A DNA stretch of 61,385 nucleotides from the IMG/VR virus record IMGVR_UViG_3300040802_000030, positions 1-61,385 of that record; one strand, 5' to 3'. Under the pieces are notes generated by a model, which was not told the DNA's origin, searched no databases, and was given only the letters and a program-made list of their open reading frames with translations. Below, piece after piece: positions 35,174 to 44,056 of this stretch (positions are counted from its first letter, which is position 1; each line of letters opens with the position of its first letter). The translations under genes and the position numbers were made by a program. The DNA is from a virus.

Positions 35174-36148
35174 ATGACTAAAAAATTATTTGTTACAGAT
35201 ACACATCTTGGTTTGTCTAAGTCTTCAGATTTATGGCACAACATTACATTAAACTTATTTAATGATATTAGAGACTATTGTATTAGAAATGATATTAATA
35301 CTATAATTCATCTTGGTGATTTTTTTCACGATAGGAAGTCGTTGAATACAAAAACACAAGAAATAGCCCACCTGATTGCTAAAATGTTCGAAGGTAGAAA
35401 ATTATATATCATAATTGGAAATCACGATACATTTTACAAAAATCAACTATATCCCACAACTTTAGAGTTTCTTAAAAGCTATTCTTGGATTACTATTGTT
35501 GATGAAGTAATTCATGTAGATGAACTAACTTTATGTCCGTGGGGAAAAATACCACAATATCAAGGTTCATATTGTTGTGGTCATTTTGAGTTATCTGGAT
35601 TTCATATGAATAATTCATATGTATGTGAACATGGTACTGATCCAAACACTCTAAAAGAGTTTGAGCATGTTTATTCAGGACATTTTCATACACCCTCAAC
35701 AAAAGGAAATATAACTTATTTAGGTTCAGCATTTCCACAATCATTTCACGATGTTGGTTCACCAAGGGGTTACTATGAATTTGAAGATGGTAATTTAAAA
35801 TTTATTGAATTTACTGGTTCTCCAAAGTTTATTAAATGTAATACAATAAACTATAAGGATTTTGATTTAAAAAACAATATTGTAAAAGTAACATTCATAG
35901 AAGATTATGGTAATGTTGAGAATCAAAGAATAATAGATGAGATAAACTCTATGGAACCATTAAAACTTGATGTTAATTTTGAAAAAATAGTATCTGAAGA
36001 CAATACAAAGTTAGAATTGGAAGTATCTGATTTACCAAATCATAGAGATTTGATATCAAAATTTATTGATGATGTTAGTAAGTTACCTAAGAATATTGAT
36101 AAAAAGTTATTAAAATCATTTGTTTACAAATTAATGGAGGATTTATAA
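35174..36148 (+). CDS. 47: Recombination endonuclease subunit, gp47/SbcD/Mre11-like
   Basis: 324 residues. Metallophosphoesterase motifs run in order: FVTDTHLG, HLGDFFHDR, IIGNHDTFY, then GHFEL and YSGHFHTPS. These are the metal ligands of the Mre11/SbcD/gp47 family. With gp46 (37459) it forms the complex that resects DNA ends for recombination and replication. The order gp47 then gp46 follows T4, here separated by five small genes. Confidence 0.9.
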   Translation: MTKKLFVTDTHLGLSKSSDLWHNITLNLFNDIRDYCIRNDINTIIHLGDFFHDRKSLNTKTQEIAHLIAKMFEGRKLYIIIGNHDTFYKNQLYPTTLEFLKSYSWITIVDEVIHVDELTLCPWGKIPQYQGSYCCGHFELSGFHMNNSYVCEHGTDPNTLKEFEHVYSGHFHTPSTKGNITYLGSAFPQSFHDVGSPRGYYEFEDGNLKFIEFTGSPKFIKCNTINYKDFDLKNNIVKVTFIEDYGNVENQRIIDEINSMEPLKLDVNFEKIVSEDNTKLELEVSDLPNHRDLISKFIDDVSKLPKNIDKKLLKSFVYKLMEDL

Positions 36149-36152
36149 AATA

Positions 36153-36446
36153 ATGAGTGGTTTACCGGAAATGACAGGTGGTGTAGATTTAGAAGAATTA
36201 AAAGAAGGTTATGTTGATATATGGATAAAAAGGGATGATTTTTGTTCATATAGGGGTGAATGTAAAATTGATATGGTATCATCAAACGGACAATGTTTGT
36301 ATTGTATTTATAGAATAGGTCTAAGAATACCACAAATGATTGATGCGGCAATAGAACAAAAGAGAAAAAAGAAAGAAGAAGAAGAAAGAAAAATAAAAGA
36401 AGAAATAGAAAAATGGATTAAAAAGAAAGAGGAAATAAATGAGTAA
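36153..36446 (+). CDS. Small Cys-containing protein with a charged helical tail
   Basis: 97 residues. Four Cys (FCSYRGEC, then QCLYC) could bind zinc. The last 40 residues are a highly charged Lys/Glu helix, likely a coiled coil. No family recognised. It follows gp47 by 4 bases and overlaps the next gene by 8. Confidence 0.5.
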   Translation: MSGLPEMTGGVDLEELKEGYVDIWIKRDDFCSYRGECKIDMVSSNGQCLYCIYRIGLRIPQMIDAAIEQKRKKKEEEERKIKEEIEKWIKKKEEINE

Positions 36447-36822
36447 TTTTGATGGTCCTTCTGCAAGAAAAGTAGTTTTTCTCAAAAGTTTTTTTGAAGA
36501 TGATTTCCCAGAAAGAGGAATGATAGCTTGGTTCATTAGATATGAGTGGCAAGAGAAAGAAGGTTGTTATAAACTATTTTTCAATTTTAAAGATTTTGAA
36601 AAAGAAAATGAAAAGTATTTTACTGAGTCGTATTTTCCAAATACTTACACTAAAAAATTGATAGATTATGAGGGTCATGAGGATAAACCATACTGGACGG
36701 CAATAGAAGCGGGTTATTATAATCCAAGATATAGTGTTTATTTTTCATTACCAAGTGACAAAAGGGATGATGAAGAATTAAATAAGGAATTATTGAATTA
36801 TCTAAAAATAATAATGTTTTAA
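36439..36822 (+). CDS. Unknown protein
   Basis: 127 residues, rich in aromatic residues (YEWQEKEGCYKLFFNF, then PYWTAIEAGYYNPRYSVYF), which suggests a compact alpha/beta fold. No motif recognised. It lies between gp47 and gp46 genes. Start overlaps the previous gene by 8 bases. Confidence 0.4.
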   Translation: MSNFDGPSARKVVFLKSFFEDDFPERGMIAWFIRYEWQEKEGCYKLFFNFKDFEKENEKYFTESYFPNTYTKKLIDYEGHEDKPYWTAIEAGYYNPRYSVYFSLPSDKRDDEELNKELLNYLKIIMF

Positions 36823-36840
36823 AACAGAAAGGAATTAAAA

Positions 36841-37314
36841 ATGGGTAGATTTGTTGATGCTGATGAAGATGTAATTGATGTTGTGAGTTCTGTAAAAGAA
36901 GAAACTTTTCCTGAATTAGCACAAGCTAATATAAAAATCATCATGGATCAAAAGAAAAGAACATCAGGCGGTAAATATGTTCTTGGTCGTATGAAAAAAA
37001 CAAATGAACTTGAGAGACATTTAAGTGTTAATGAGGCAGGAACACAAGATGGTTTTGATTATATTATGTATCTTGATGAAATGGCGTGGAATATCGCGAC
37101 ACCAGAGGAAAGAAAAAAGTTGGTTAGACATGAGTTGAGACATTGTGAACTTGATAATGACTCAAATACTAATCCATATAAAGTAAAGGGACATGATATT
37201 GAGGATTTTGAAGCGGAAATTCGATTAAATGCCGATGATCCAGGTTGGGCGAATAGATTGGGAGAAAGAGTTCAACTTGAATATGAAGCAGAGGCAGAAA
37301 GGCGGAGAAGATGA
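36841..37314 (+). CDS. Putative phage metallopeptidase
   Basis: 157 residues; an AAAGGA ribosome site is present. The strand YIMYLDEMAWN, then KKLVRHELRHCELDND (an HExxH zinc motif) and GHDIEDFEAEI (third ligand region) match a small phage metallopeptidase family often annotated near replication and recombination genes. The ATG of a 44-residue membrane protein overlaps its stop codon. The substrate is unknown. It has no signal peptide, so it acts in the cytoplasm or virion. Confidence 0.65.
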   Translation: MGRFVDADEDVIDVVSSVKEETFPELAQANIKIIMDQKKRTSGGKYVLGRMKKTNELERHLSVNEAGTQDGFDYIMYLDEMAWNIATPEERKKLVRHELRHCELDNDSNTNPYKVKGHDIEDFEAEIRLNADDPGWANRLGERVQLEYEAEAERRRR

Positions 37315-37445
37315 TGGAATTTTTATTGGGATGTGTTTTTACATTTTTAAAATGTTCGTTGGGTGGTGTTTTATTACTAATTGCGTGGGGTATTTTTGTA
37401 ATAATAATGAGTATGTGCTTTTCTCTTATTCAAAAAATCTTTTAA
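37311..37445 (+). CDS. Tiny membrane protein (44 residues)
   Basis: The ATG overlaps the TGA of the metallopeptidase gene (ATGA), and a GGAG site lies just upstream. The product starts MMEFLLGCVFTFLKC. It is a continuous hydrophobic segment (GGVLLLIAWGIFVIIMSM) followed by a short Lys-containing tail, so it is a likely single- or double-pass inner-membrane protein. Length, coupling and composition support a real gene. Function unknown; small phage membrane proteins are often lysis or exclusion factors. Confidence 0.55.
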   Translation: MMEFLLGCVFTFLKCSLGGVLLLIAWGIFVIIMSMCFSLIQKIF

Positions 37446-37458
37446 GGAATTTTAAAAT

Positions 37459-39669
37459 ATGTTGAGTTTAGAATATGTTAAGTTCAAAAATTTTTTATCA
37501 TTTGGTAGTAAAATGCAAGAAGTACCATTTAATGATGGTATTAATATTGTATTGGGATATGATAAAGATAATGATAAATCAAATGGTGCGGGAAAAAGTT
37601 CTTTTCTTGAAACAATTCCATTTGCTCTTTATGGTCAAATACATAAAGATGTAAAACAAGAAGACATAATAAATTGGAAAAATAGAAAATCCTGTCTTGT
37701 TGAATTATCCTTTTCTAAAGGTGAAAAAAGATATATCGTAAAAAGAGGAATAAAACCCAAAATATTTGATATTTATGAAGATGGTATTTTAATTGATAAA
37801 CCAGCACATTCTCGTGATTATCAAGCAATATTGGAAAATATTGTGGGTCTTAATTTTCAAACTTTTATGTCACTTGTTCACACAAATATTAACTCATCAA
37901 CACCTGTATTAGCGATGAGTAAACCGGATAAAAGAAAATTCATAGAAAAGATATTTGGACTTGAATTGTATAGTTTATTAAATGACTTAGCAAATTCTAA
38001 ACTTAAAACAATAAACGATACTGTAAGAGAAAGTGAAATAAAAATAGAGTCAAATAATTCTCGTATTAATGATATAACATCAACTATTTCAACATTAAAA
38101 CTTAAAATAAATCAAGAAAGTAATACAGATAAATTACTAAAAGAGAAAAGAGTAATACTAAATGAACTACTTGAAAAGACAAAGGGTAGTAAAGAAGAAT
38201 TACTTGACTTAAAAGATGATATTTTAAATTTAGAAACAAAATCAGCAAGATTGAATTTAATAATTGAAAGAATTAGTAATAAAAATATCAATAATGTAAA
38301 GTATAAATTACTAAACCCAATATCTACAAAATTATCTGAATTACTAACTCTAAAAAAGAAGTATGATGACTCTATATTTCTTATTAAAGAATTGGATAAA
38401 TTAAGAAAAGAACATACTTCATTAAAAGTTTTGGAAGGTATAATGGATGAAAAAAATGAGTCAATTTCATCTTATGATGAAAAGAGGTTTAAGATAAAAA
38501 ATGAAAAAATACAAATTGATAGTGAAATTCAATCTCTTAGTAAGGAAATAAAAAGTATTGAATCTCAAGTAAATTCTTTACAAAAAGATTCTATTTGTCC
38601 TACATGTGGTCAAAAGATAAAAGATATACCAGTAGAACAAGTAGAACTGTTAAAGTACTCAATAGAAGAAAAAAGAAATGAGTTAATTAATAAAGAAAAA
38701 CCTAGTAAAGAATTAGAGATTGAATTGGTGGAAATTGAAAAAATCCTTGAAAAACTTAAAAAAGAAAGGTCAGATACAAAAAAGATATATGATAAAATGG
38801 CCTCAATAGAAAGAGAAGTTTCAAGTATTATTGAAGTTAAAAAAGAAGAATTGGATGATTTGATTAAAAAATCAGATAAATACAAATCAGTAATTGAGAG
38901 TCTTTTAAAAGAGAAGGAAAGACTATTAAAAGAGAAATCTCATACTGATAATGGTATATCTTTTTCTTTAGAGAGACAAAGAGATATTGAATATCAATTT
39001 AGAAAAATAGAAGAAGTTAATAATGAGATAGGTTTACTTAAAGAAAGAGAAAAGTTAGAAGAAAAGAATAGAAAAGAAATACAAGAACTTCTTGATAATC
39101 AAAAAAAGACGTTAGATATAGTAAATTATGAAACAAGGAGTTTAAAAAATAACATTCAAAGTAAACAAAAAATGGTTGACTATCTTGACACAATAAAGTG
39201 GATGTGTAAGGATGAAAATATTAAAAAGTTTGCTATATCATATAAAATGCCATATCTTAATAGTAGAGTAAATCATTACTTATCAGAGGTTGGTTATGGT
39301 TTTTATGCTGTTATTGATAAATGGTTAGATACTATAATAAAAGCTCCTGGTATTCCAAATGGCAGTTATGGTTCACTATCAGGTGGTGAGGCGAGAGGAA
39401 TTGATCTGGCATTACAATTTGCAATTCATGATATCGCACGTTTACAATCGGGTGTATGGCCTGATACAATAGTTATGGATGAAGTGTTAGATAGTAGTAT
39501 TGATAGTAAAGGTATTGAAAAAATAATGGGTATAATAAAAGCAAAACAAATAGAACAAAACAACAAAATTTTTATCATATCACATAGAGAAGAAATGGAT
39601 CAATTTGAACCCGATAATATATATTTTGTTGAAAAATCAGATGGTTATTCAAAGGTGACTATAAAATGA
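37459..39669 (+). CDS. 46: Recombination endonuclease subunit, gp46/SbcC/Rad50-like
   Basis: 736 residues. The N-terminal NGAGKSSFLE (about residues 42-51) is the Walker A loop. Long Lys/Glu coiled coils flank CPTCGQ (about residue 380), the zinc hook. C-terminal LSGGEARG is the ABC signature and VMDEVLDS the Walker B/D-loop region. Its length suits gp46/Rad50. It is the ATPase partner of gp47. Its stop overlaps the next gene (ATGA). Confidence 0.92.
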   Translation: MLSLEYVKFKNFLSFGSKMQEVPFNDGINIVLGYDKDNDKSNGAGKSSFLETIPFALYGQIHKDVKQEDIINWKNRKSCLVELSFSKGEKRYIVKRGIKPKIFDIYEDGILIDKPAHSRDYQAILENIVGLNFQTFMSLVHTNINSSTPVLAMSKPDKRKFIEKIFGLELYSLLNDLANSKLKTINDTVRESEIKIESNNSRINDITSTISTLKLKINQESNTDKLLKEKRVILNELLEKTKGSKEELLDLKDDILNLETKSARLNLIIERISNKNINNVKYKLLNPISTKLSELLTLKKKYDDSIFLIKELDKLRKEHTSLKVLEGIMDEKNESISSYDEKRFKIKNEKIQIDSEIQSLSKEIKSIESQVNSLQKDSICPTCGQKIKDIPVEQVELLKYSIEEKRNELINKEKPSKELEIELVEIEKILEKLKKERSDTKKIYDKMASIEREVSSIIEVKKEELDDLIKKSDKYKSVIESLLKEKERLLKEKSHTDNGISFSLERQRDIEYQFRKIEEVNNEIGLLKEREKLEEKNRKEIQELLDNQKKTLDIVNYETRSLKNNIQSKQKMVDYLDTIKWMCKDENIKKFAISYKMPYLNSRVNHYLSEVGYGFYAVIDKWLDTIIKAPGIPNGSYGSLSGGEARGIDLALQFAIHDIARLQSGVWPDTIVMDEVLDSSIDSKGIEKIMGIIKAKQIEQNNKIFIISHREEMDQFEPDNIYFVEKSDGYSKVTIK

Positions 39670-40157
39670 AACATATACCAGCAATATTTGTAATGATGTT
39701 ATTAATAGCATCATTTGTATATTTCAATGTAAGAGAAGAAAGAAGAATAATAAAAGAAAGAGCAAGAATTGAACAAATACAAAAGAAAGAATCTAATTTA
39801 GAAAAAGTAAATCGAATTGAAGAAGAACAAAGTAAAATACCAGAGGTATTTGAAACGGCCAGTAATGAGGAGATTGTGTTATTTGAGGAAAATTGTAGTC
39901 CAGTAATAGAAGTAAAAAATGAATACAGATTTAAATCTGCTATTGGTTTTACTATGTCAATAACAAATGATTGTAACTATGTCTTGCCAGGTGGTTATTT
40001 AACAGTAAAGTTAATGGATAAAAATAATTTTATTGTTGCGGAAAAAATGGTAAAACATAATGATATAAATCCATTTACTTCACAAATATTTGAAGTAGTA
40101 TTTAAAAATATAGGTGAATTAGGTGCAATTTCTTATGGGTTAAGATATGATAGGTAA
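39666..40157 (+). CDS. Membrane-anchored protein with a beta-sandwich domain
   Basis: 163 residues. An N-terminal hydrophobic segment (IPAIFVMMLLIASFVYF) is followed by a charged helix (about residues 24-60) and then a beta-rich domain (SAIGFTMSITNDCNYVLPGG, then TSQIFEVVF) that looks like an Ig-type or FxLyD-type fold with two Cys. It is probably anchored to the inner membrane with the C-terminal domain outside. Function unknown. Confidence 0.5.
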   Translation: MKHIPAIFVMMLLIASFVYFNVREERRIIKERARIEQIQKKESNLEKVNRIEEEQSKIPEVFETASNEEIVLFEENCSPVIEVKNEYRFKSAIGFTMSITNDCNYVLPGGYLTVKLMDKNNFIVAEKMVKHNDINPFTSQIFEVVFKNIGELGAISYGLRYDR

Positions 40158-40557
40158 AATACTGTGTAAATTAAATTTTCATGATTGGAAAGAAGACCGT
40201 TATTTTGATGATGATTGGGGTGGAGTAACACGGTCTTTTTATTGTACTAGATGTTCTCTAATAAGACAGGATACATATAGTAATACCTATTATATGAATC
40301 GTTATTATAGAGAGTGGTTTAGTTATAAATATCCAACTCTTGACATTCAATATGATTCTGTATTATCTGTATCAAAAGAACTTATTAGAATGGATAAACC
40401 AAAAAATGCATTATTGAAATGGTTTATGGCTGATGATAATGAATTGGGATATTATAATTCTATAGTAAAAATAACAAATCCAAAACATTTAAAATTGAGT
40501 AGTAAAGAGTTAAAAGAAATTTATGGTGGTGGGAATTGGTTAAATGAGAATAAGTGA
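40147..40557 (+). CDS. DUF1660-like small zinc protein
   Basis: 136 residues. An early CKLNFHDW followed by YCTRC gives a Cys-His-CxxC zinc pattern typical of short phage proteins of the DUF1660 type. The C-terminal two thirds are unrecognised. Overlaps both neighbours by 11-14 bases. Function unknown. Confidence 0.5.
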   Translation: MIGKILCKLNFHDWKEDRYFDDDWGGVTRSFYCTRCSLIRQDTYSNTYYMNRYYREWFSYKYPTLDIQYDSVLSVSKELIRMDKPKNALLKWFMADDNELGYYNSIVKITNPKHLKLSSKELKEIYGGGNWLNENK

Positions 40558-40906
40558 TTGGGCAATAGACCATCCTAATAAACAAATAGCAGTAATTATA
40601 AAAGATGGTAGAATAATTAATAATTATTTTATTGAATTTAATAGAGCTTTTCTTGAAAAACATATAACTATAAAATCGGAATGTCTTTGGAGTAAATTTA
40701 CTATAAGATTACCAAATAATACATATATTCGTGCTATAAAAGAAAAAGCGGCAGATACCTTCTTTAGAGGGAGAAGGTTTTCTGCCATTTTTTATGAAAG
40801 AGATGTTGATAATGACGTTTTGGCTCTTGCTATATGTTCGTTAGATACAAATTCAACTGTTGATTATAATGAAGTTCTATTTAAAGAATTTATCCCATAT
40901 GCTTGA
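40544..40906 (+). CDS. Unknown protein
   Basis: 120 residues, alpha/beta in appearance (MRISDWAIDHPNKQIAVII). No motif recognised. It contains a strong terminator-like hairpin in its coding sequence (40750-40793). It is the last gene before the promoter at 40909. Confidence 0.4.
   Translation: MRISDWAIDHPNKQIAVIIKDGRIINNYFIEFNRAFLEKHITIKSECLWSKFTIRLPNNTYIRAIKEKAADTFFRGRRFSAIFYERDVDNDVLALAICSLDTNSTVDYNEVLFKEFIPYA
40750..40793 (+). terminator. Terminator-like hairpin inside a coding sequence
   Basis: GGCAGA (40750-40755) and CCTTCT (40758-40763) pair with AGAAGG (40772-40777) and TCTGCC (40781-40786), with a small internal bulge and an 8-base loop. The stem is followed by ATTTTTT (40787-40793). 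It lies about 120 bases before a promoter, so it could attenuate read-through from the gp46 operon. Confidence 0.5.
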
Positions 40907-40908
40907 TG

Positions 40909-40936
40909 TTTACATTTTTATTTTTTATGATATAAT
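40909..40936 (+). promoter_or_regulatory. Sigma70-like phage promoter before uvsX
   Basis: TTTACA (40909-40914), 16-base spacer, TATAAT (40931-40936). Expected start near 40943, only a few bases before the ATG of the small gene at 40948, so that gene would be nearly leaderless. UvsX follows at 41128. Confidence 0.7.
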
Positions 40937-40947
40937 TGGGTATAATT

Positions 40948-41118
40948 ATGTTTGAAGATATTTTAAAAGAGAAAAAAGAAGGTAGTGAAAAATTTATTAT
41001 TTGTACCGTAACCAATAAAATAAGATATATAGAAAAAGGTGAAAGATGTTCACATTGGTCAAAAGAAGGTTGTGGTAAATATTATGTACAAGGTAATTTT
41101 AATTGTAAGAATGATTAA
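40948..41118 (+). CDS. Small Cys-containing protein, possibly leaderless
   Basis: 56 residues from ATG 40948; an in-frame TTG at 40936 lies in the promoter and is unlikely. Four Cys (IICTVTN, RCSHWSKEGC, NC at the end) could bind zinc. There is no ribosome site, and the promoter would place the mRNA start about 5 bases ahead of the ATG. It may be expressed weakly or mainly serve as a leader for UvsX. Confidence 0.5.
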   Translation: MFEDILKEKKEGSEKFIICTVTNKIRYIEKGERCSHWSKEGCGKYYVQGNFNCKND

Positions 41119-41127
41119 GGAGATTAT

Positions 41128-42231
41128 ATGAATTTTGATGAATTAAAAAAGAGTATTGAAAAAAATGTGAAAGGAGTTCATTGTTCTGTATTATCAGAAT
41201 CAGATATAGCAACAAATAGATTTTGGGTAAAAACTCCTGCGTTAGACCTAAATAGAATATTATCGGGTAGTTTATTTAAAGGAATACAAAGTAGAAACTT
41301 AGTTGGAATTGTTGGACCTGAACACACTATGAAATCATCATTTATGATTTTATGTATGGCGGAAGCACAAAAGCAAAACAAAAAACCAATCATTATAGAT
41401 ACAGAGGGTGGTATAAATAGCGATTTTTGTACAAGATGGGGATTAAATTCCGATAACATTTTCTATATCTACACGCCTTGGATTCATGAAGTAAAATCAA
41501 TAATAGCACAAATCAAAGATACTGGTGATACTGATATGATAATTGGTTTAGATTCTGTTGGTGGTTTAGATAGATATAAATCATTTGAGGATGCACAAAA
41601 AGGTGATCCAAAAGCAGATCAAGGATTATTACAAAAAGAAATTAGAGGAATGTTGAAACTTTTACTTAATGTATGTGTAGGTCAAAATAGTATTGGAATC
41701 TGTACTGGACATGTGTATGGTATGCCAAGTTCAGTTCCTATGCCAGATCAGATTGGTGGTGGTAAAGCAATGAAATTATTTCCTTCTGTATTAATCGCAT
41801 TGAAAAAGAAACAATTAGAAGAAGGTGGTAAAATTATTGGTAATGAAATTATAGCAACAACAATAAAAAATAGAATGTATCCACCATTTCAAACAGCAAC
41901 AGTTCATTTAAATTATACTGATGGTGTAAAACCATATGCAGGACTTCTTGAATTGGCTGAAAAAATTGACCTTGTAGAAAAGGCCGGTTCATGGTATAAA
42001 ATAAAAGAAACTGGTGAAAGTCTTGGTCAAGGTGCAATTAAGGCAATGGATGCATTTATTGAACATCCTGAATTTTTAGAAAAAATTGATCTTTTTCTAA
42101 AAGATACGGGATATTCAACTGTATCAGAAGAAGTAAAACAAGCAGAGGAATTACTTCAAAAGGAAATATCAGGTGATGTAGTTGAAGACAATGAAGGAAG
42201 AATAACTATAAAAAAGACAAAAAAGAAATAA
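41128..42231 (+). CDS. uvsX: Recombinase UvsX (RecA-like)
   Basis: 367 residues; AAGGAG before the ATG. GPEHTMKSS (residues 63-71) is a Walker A loop of the UvsX type, lacking the Gly of RecA just as T4 UvsX does. MIIGLDSVGGLDRYKS holds the Walker B Asp, and GGGKAMKLFPSV is the RecA core strand. It catalyses strand exchange and recombination-dependent replication, working with gp46/gp47. The C-terminal 30 residues are charged and extended. Confidence 0.92.
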   Translation: MNFDELKKSIEKNVKGVHCSVLSESDIATNRFWVKTPALDLNRILSGSLFKGIQSRNLVGIVGPEHTMKSSFMILCMAEAQKQNKKPIIIDTEGGINSDFCTRWGLNSDNIFYIYTPWIHEVKSIIAQIKDTGDTDMIIGLDSVGGLDRYKSFEDAQKGDPKADQGLLQKEIRGMLKLLLNVCVGQNSIGICTGHVYGMPSSVPMPDQIGGGKAMKLFPSVLIALKKKQLEEGGKIIGNEIIATTIKNRMYPPFQTATVHLNYTDGVKPYAGLLELAEKIDLVEKAGSWYKIKETGESLGQGAIKAMDAFIEHPEFLEKIDLFLKDTGYSTVSEEVKQAEELLQKEISGDVVEDNEGRITIKKTKKK

Positions 42232-42250
42232 TAGGAGAGTAGTAAAAGTA

Positions 42251-43246
42251 ATGACAAAAAAGATTATTATAACAGGTGGTTGTGGTTTTATAGGGCATCA
42301 TGTAGTAGAACATTTTTTAAAAAATACAGATTGGAATATTGATATATTAGATAGAATGACTTATGCTTCAAGTGGTTTGGATAGAATAAGAGATATTGAT
42401 ATTTTTGATGCTGATTCTAAAAGAACAAAATTTTATGCAGTTGATTTAACAAGAGAATTATCAGAAGGTATATTAAAAGAATGTGGTGATGTTGAATATA
42501 TTCTTCATATGGCGGCAGAAACACATGTTGATAATTCTATTACCGATCCAATGAGTTTTGTATATGCAAATGTTGTTGGTACTGGTAATATTTTGGAATT
42601 TGCTAGAAAGTGTAAAAATTTGAAATCATTTATATATTTTTCAACTGATGAAGTTTTTGGTCCAGCACCAGAGGGTATTTTATATAGAGAATGGGATAGG
42701 TATAATTGTACCAATCCATATTCCGCAACAAAAGCTGGCGCTGAACAATTAACACTATCATATATGAATACATTCAATCTACCAGGATTTATTATAAGAT
42801 GTATGAATGTATTTGGTGAAAGACAACATCCAGAAAAATTTATTCCAATGATTATAAGAAAAGTAAGAGATAATAAAGTTGTTACAATTCATTCAAATTC
42901 TGAAAAAACGAAATCAGGTTCAAGATTTTATATTCATGCAAGAAATGTAGCATCCGCTGTTCATTTTTTAATGGGTAAGTATGAGCAAAGACAGTTTTAC
43001 AATATTGTAGGTGAAAGAGAATTATCAAATTTAGAATTGGCTCAAAAAATAGCAAGTTTAATGGGTAAAGCATTGAAATATGAAATGGTTGATTTTCATA
43101 GTTCAAGACCGGGACACGACCTAAGATATTCATTGGATGGTACAAAAATGGAAATGATGGGTTGGAAAGTCCCTGTTACTATTGACCAATCATTGCAAAA
43201 AGTAGTAGAATGGACGTTAAAAAATGAGAAGTGGTTGTATATTTAG
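42251..43246 (+). CDS. NAD-dependent sugar-nucleotide dehydratase, RmlB-like
   Basis: 331 residues. IIITGGCGFIGHHVV is the NAD-binding GxxGxxG loop. HMAAETHVDNSITDP, YFSTDEVFG and NPYSATKAGAEQL (YxxxK catalytic pair) match dTDP-glucose 4,6-dehydratases. The GERQHPEKFIP element supports that subgroup. The product would be a 4-keto-6-deoxy sugar nucleotide, a possible donor for the glycosyltransferases in the window. An AGGAGAG ribosome site is present. Confidence 0.8.
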   Translation: MTKKIIITGGCGFIGHHVVEHFLKNTDWNIDILDRMTYASSGLDRIRDIDIFDADSKRTKFYAVDLTRELSEGILKECGDVEYILHMAAETHVDNSITDPMSFVYANVVGTGNILEFARKCKNLKSFIYFSTDEVFGPAPEGILYREWDRYNCTNPYSATKAGAEQLTLSYMNTFNLPGFIIRCMNVFGERQHPEKFIPMIIRKVRDNKVVTIHSNSEKTKSGSRFYIHARNVASAVHFLMGKYEQRQFYNIVGERELSNLELAQKIASLMGKALKYEMVDFHSSRPGHDLRYSLDGTKMEMMGWKVPVTIDQSLQKVVEWTLKNEKWLYI

Positions 43247-43260
43247 GAGGGGTATGTTTA

Positions 43261-43608
43261 ATGGAAAATAATTGTGTTAGTAGGTGTGAATTTCAAGAAT
43301 TTAATGGATCAAAATTTTATTGTAATTTATATGAAATTTTGTTAAATTCTAACATAAATAGTGATAATGATTGTATAAATGTTTTTAAGTGTGAAAAATG
43401 TGTAAATGAGGGTATTATAGGTTCATCATCTAAAGAAGAATTTATCAGAAAAATGAAACAACATCTTGGCTGGTTGATGGATTCATTTTATTCACTAAAA
43501 GATGATATGGAAGAAGAAGTAACTCATTTATATAGAATATTAAAGGAGTTAGAAGAAGATGAAGATGTCATTTTTTCAGAAACTTCCAGTGATAGAAAAC
43601 GAAAGTGA
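43261..43608 (+). CDS. Cys-rich protein of unknown function
   Basis: 115 residues from ATG 43261, with AGGAGG 11 bases upstream. Seven Cys (CVSRCEF, YCNLY, DC, FKCEKC) fill the first half and suggest one or two zinc sites. The second half is helical and ends in an acidic stretch. Unrecognised. It overlaps the next gene by 50 bases in another frame. Confidence 0.5.
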   Translation: MENNCVSRCEFQEFNGSKFYCNLYEILLNSNINSDNDCINVFKCEKCVNEGIIGSSSKEEFIRKMKQHLGWLMDSFYSLKDDMEEEVTHLYRILKELEEDEDVIFSETSSDRKRK

Positions 43609-43774
43609 TGTTTTTAAATTGAAAAAATATGACCGTTTTTTATTTGGAAATACAATGATAGAACAGTTACAATCAAAAGAAGTAGGACAACAAATAACAT
43701 TTTATGAAGTTATTTCAGTTGAAGGAAAGAAAATAGAGTATAAACCAATATATGATATAATTGATAGTGAATAA
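43559..43774 (+). CDS. Small unknown protein
   Basis: 71 residues. AAGGAG lies about 10 bases before ATG 43559, inside the end of the upstream gene, which supports the long overlap. Content is mixed alpha/beta (MSFFQKLPVIENESDVFKL). Function unknown. Confidence 0.45.
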   Translation: MKMSFFQKLPVIENESDVFKLKKYDRFLFGNTMIEQLQSKEVGQQITFYEVISVEGKKIEYKPIYDIIDSE

Positions 43775-43786
43775 GGAGAGGATTTA

Positions 43787-44056
43787 ATGGCAATGGTAGA
43801 TAAAGCAATTTTTATTTGGAGATTTGATTATGAGTTGGCTGATGATAGAAATACATCATGGTCTGCTCATATAGCAGGTTATAATGAAGAACAATGTAGA
43901 GATTATTTACATAAAATAGTTGGTGCTGGGGCTAGGATAATTACTATTAGTCAAGTATGTAGATTAGATGCAATAACTGATGAATTTAGAAAACTTATTG
44001 TAAGTGCCGCATCACCAATTAAGAAAGGACCCGGTAGACCACCAAAAAGAAAATGA
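43787..44056 (+). CDS. Small protein with AT-hook-like C-terminus
   Basis: 89 residues; GGAGAGG precedes the ATG. The first 70 residues form a compact domain (FIWRFDYELADDRN, GYNEEQCRDYLHKIVG). The last 11 residues, KKGPGRPPKRK, contain the GRPPK core of an AT-hook that binds the minor groove of A/T DNA. In a genome this AT-rich, the protein may coat or organise phage DNA (inference). Confidence 0.55.
   Translation: MAMVDKAIFIWRFDYELADDRNTSWSAHIAGYNEEQCRDYLHKIVGAGARIITISQVCRLDAITDEFRKLIVSAASPIKKGPGRPPKRK

Noticed and set aside
40174-40245. AAGACCGT/ACGGTCTT pairing followed by T run
   Set aside because: The loop is about 36 bases long and the stem only 8 bp, within a conserved zinc-protein region.
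42505-42777. Open frame of 90 codons on the minus strand inside the RmlB-like gene
   Set aside because: Shadow of a clearly conserved enzyme gene; no ribosome site and no recognisable product.
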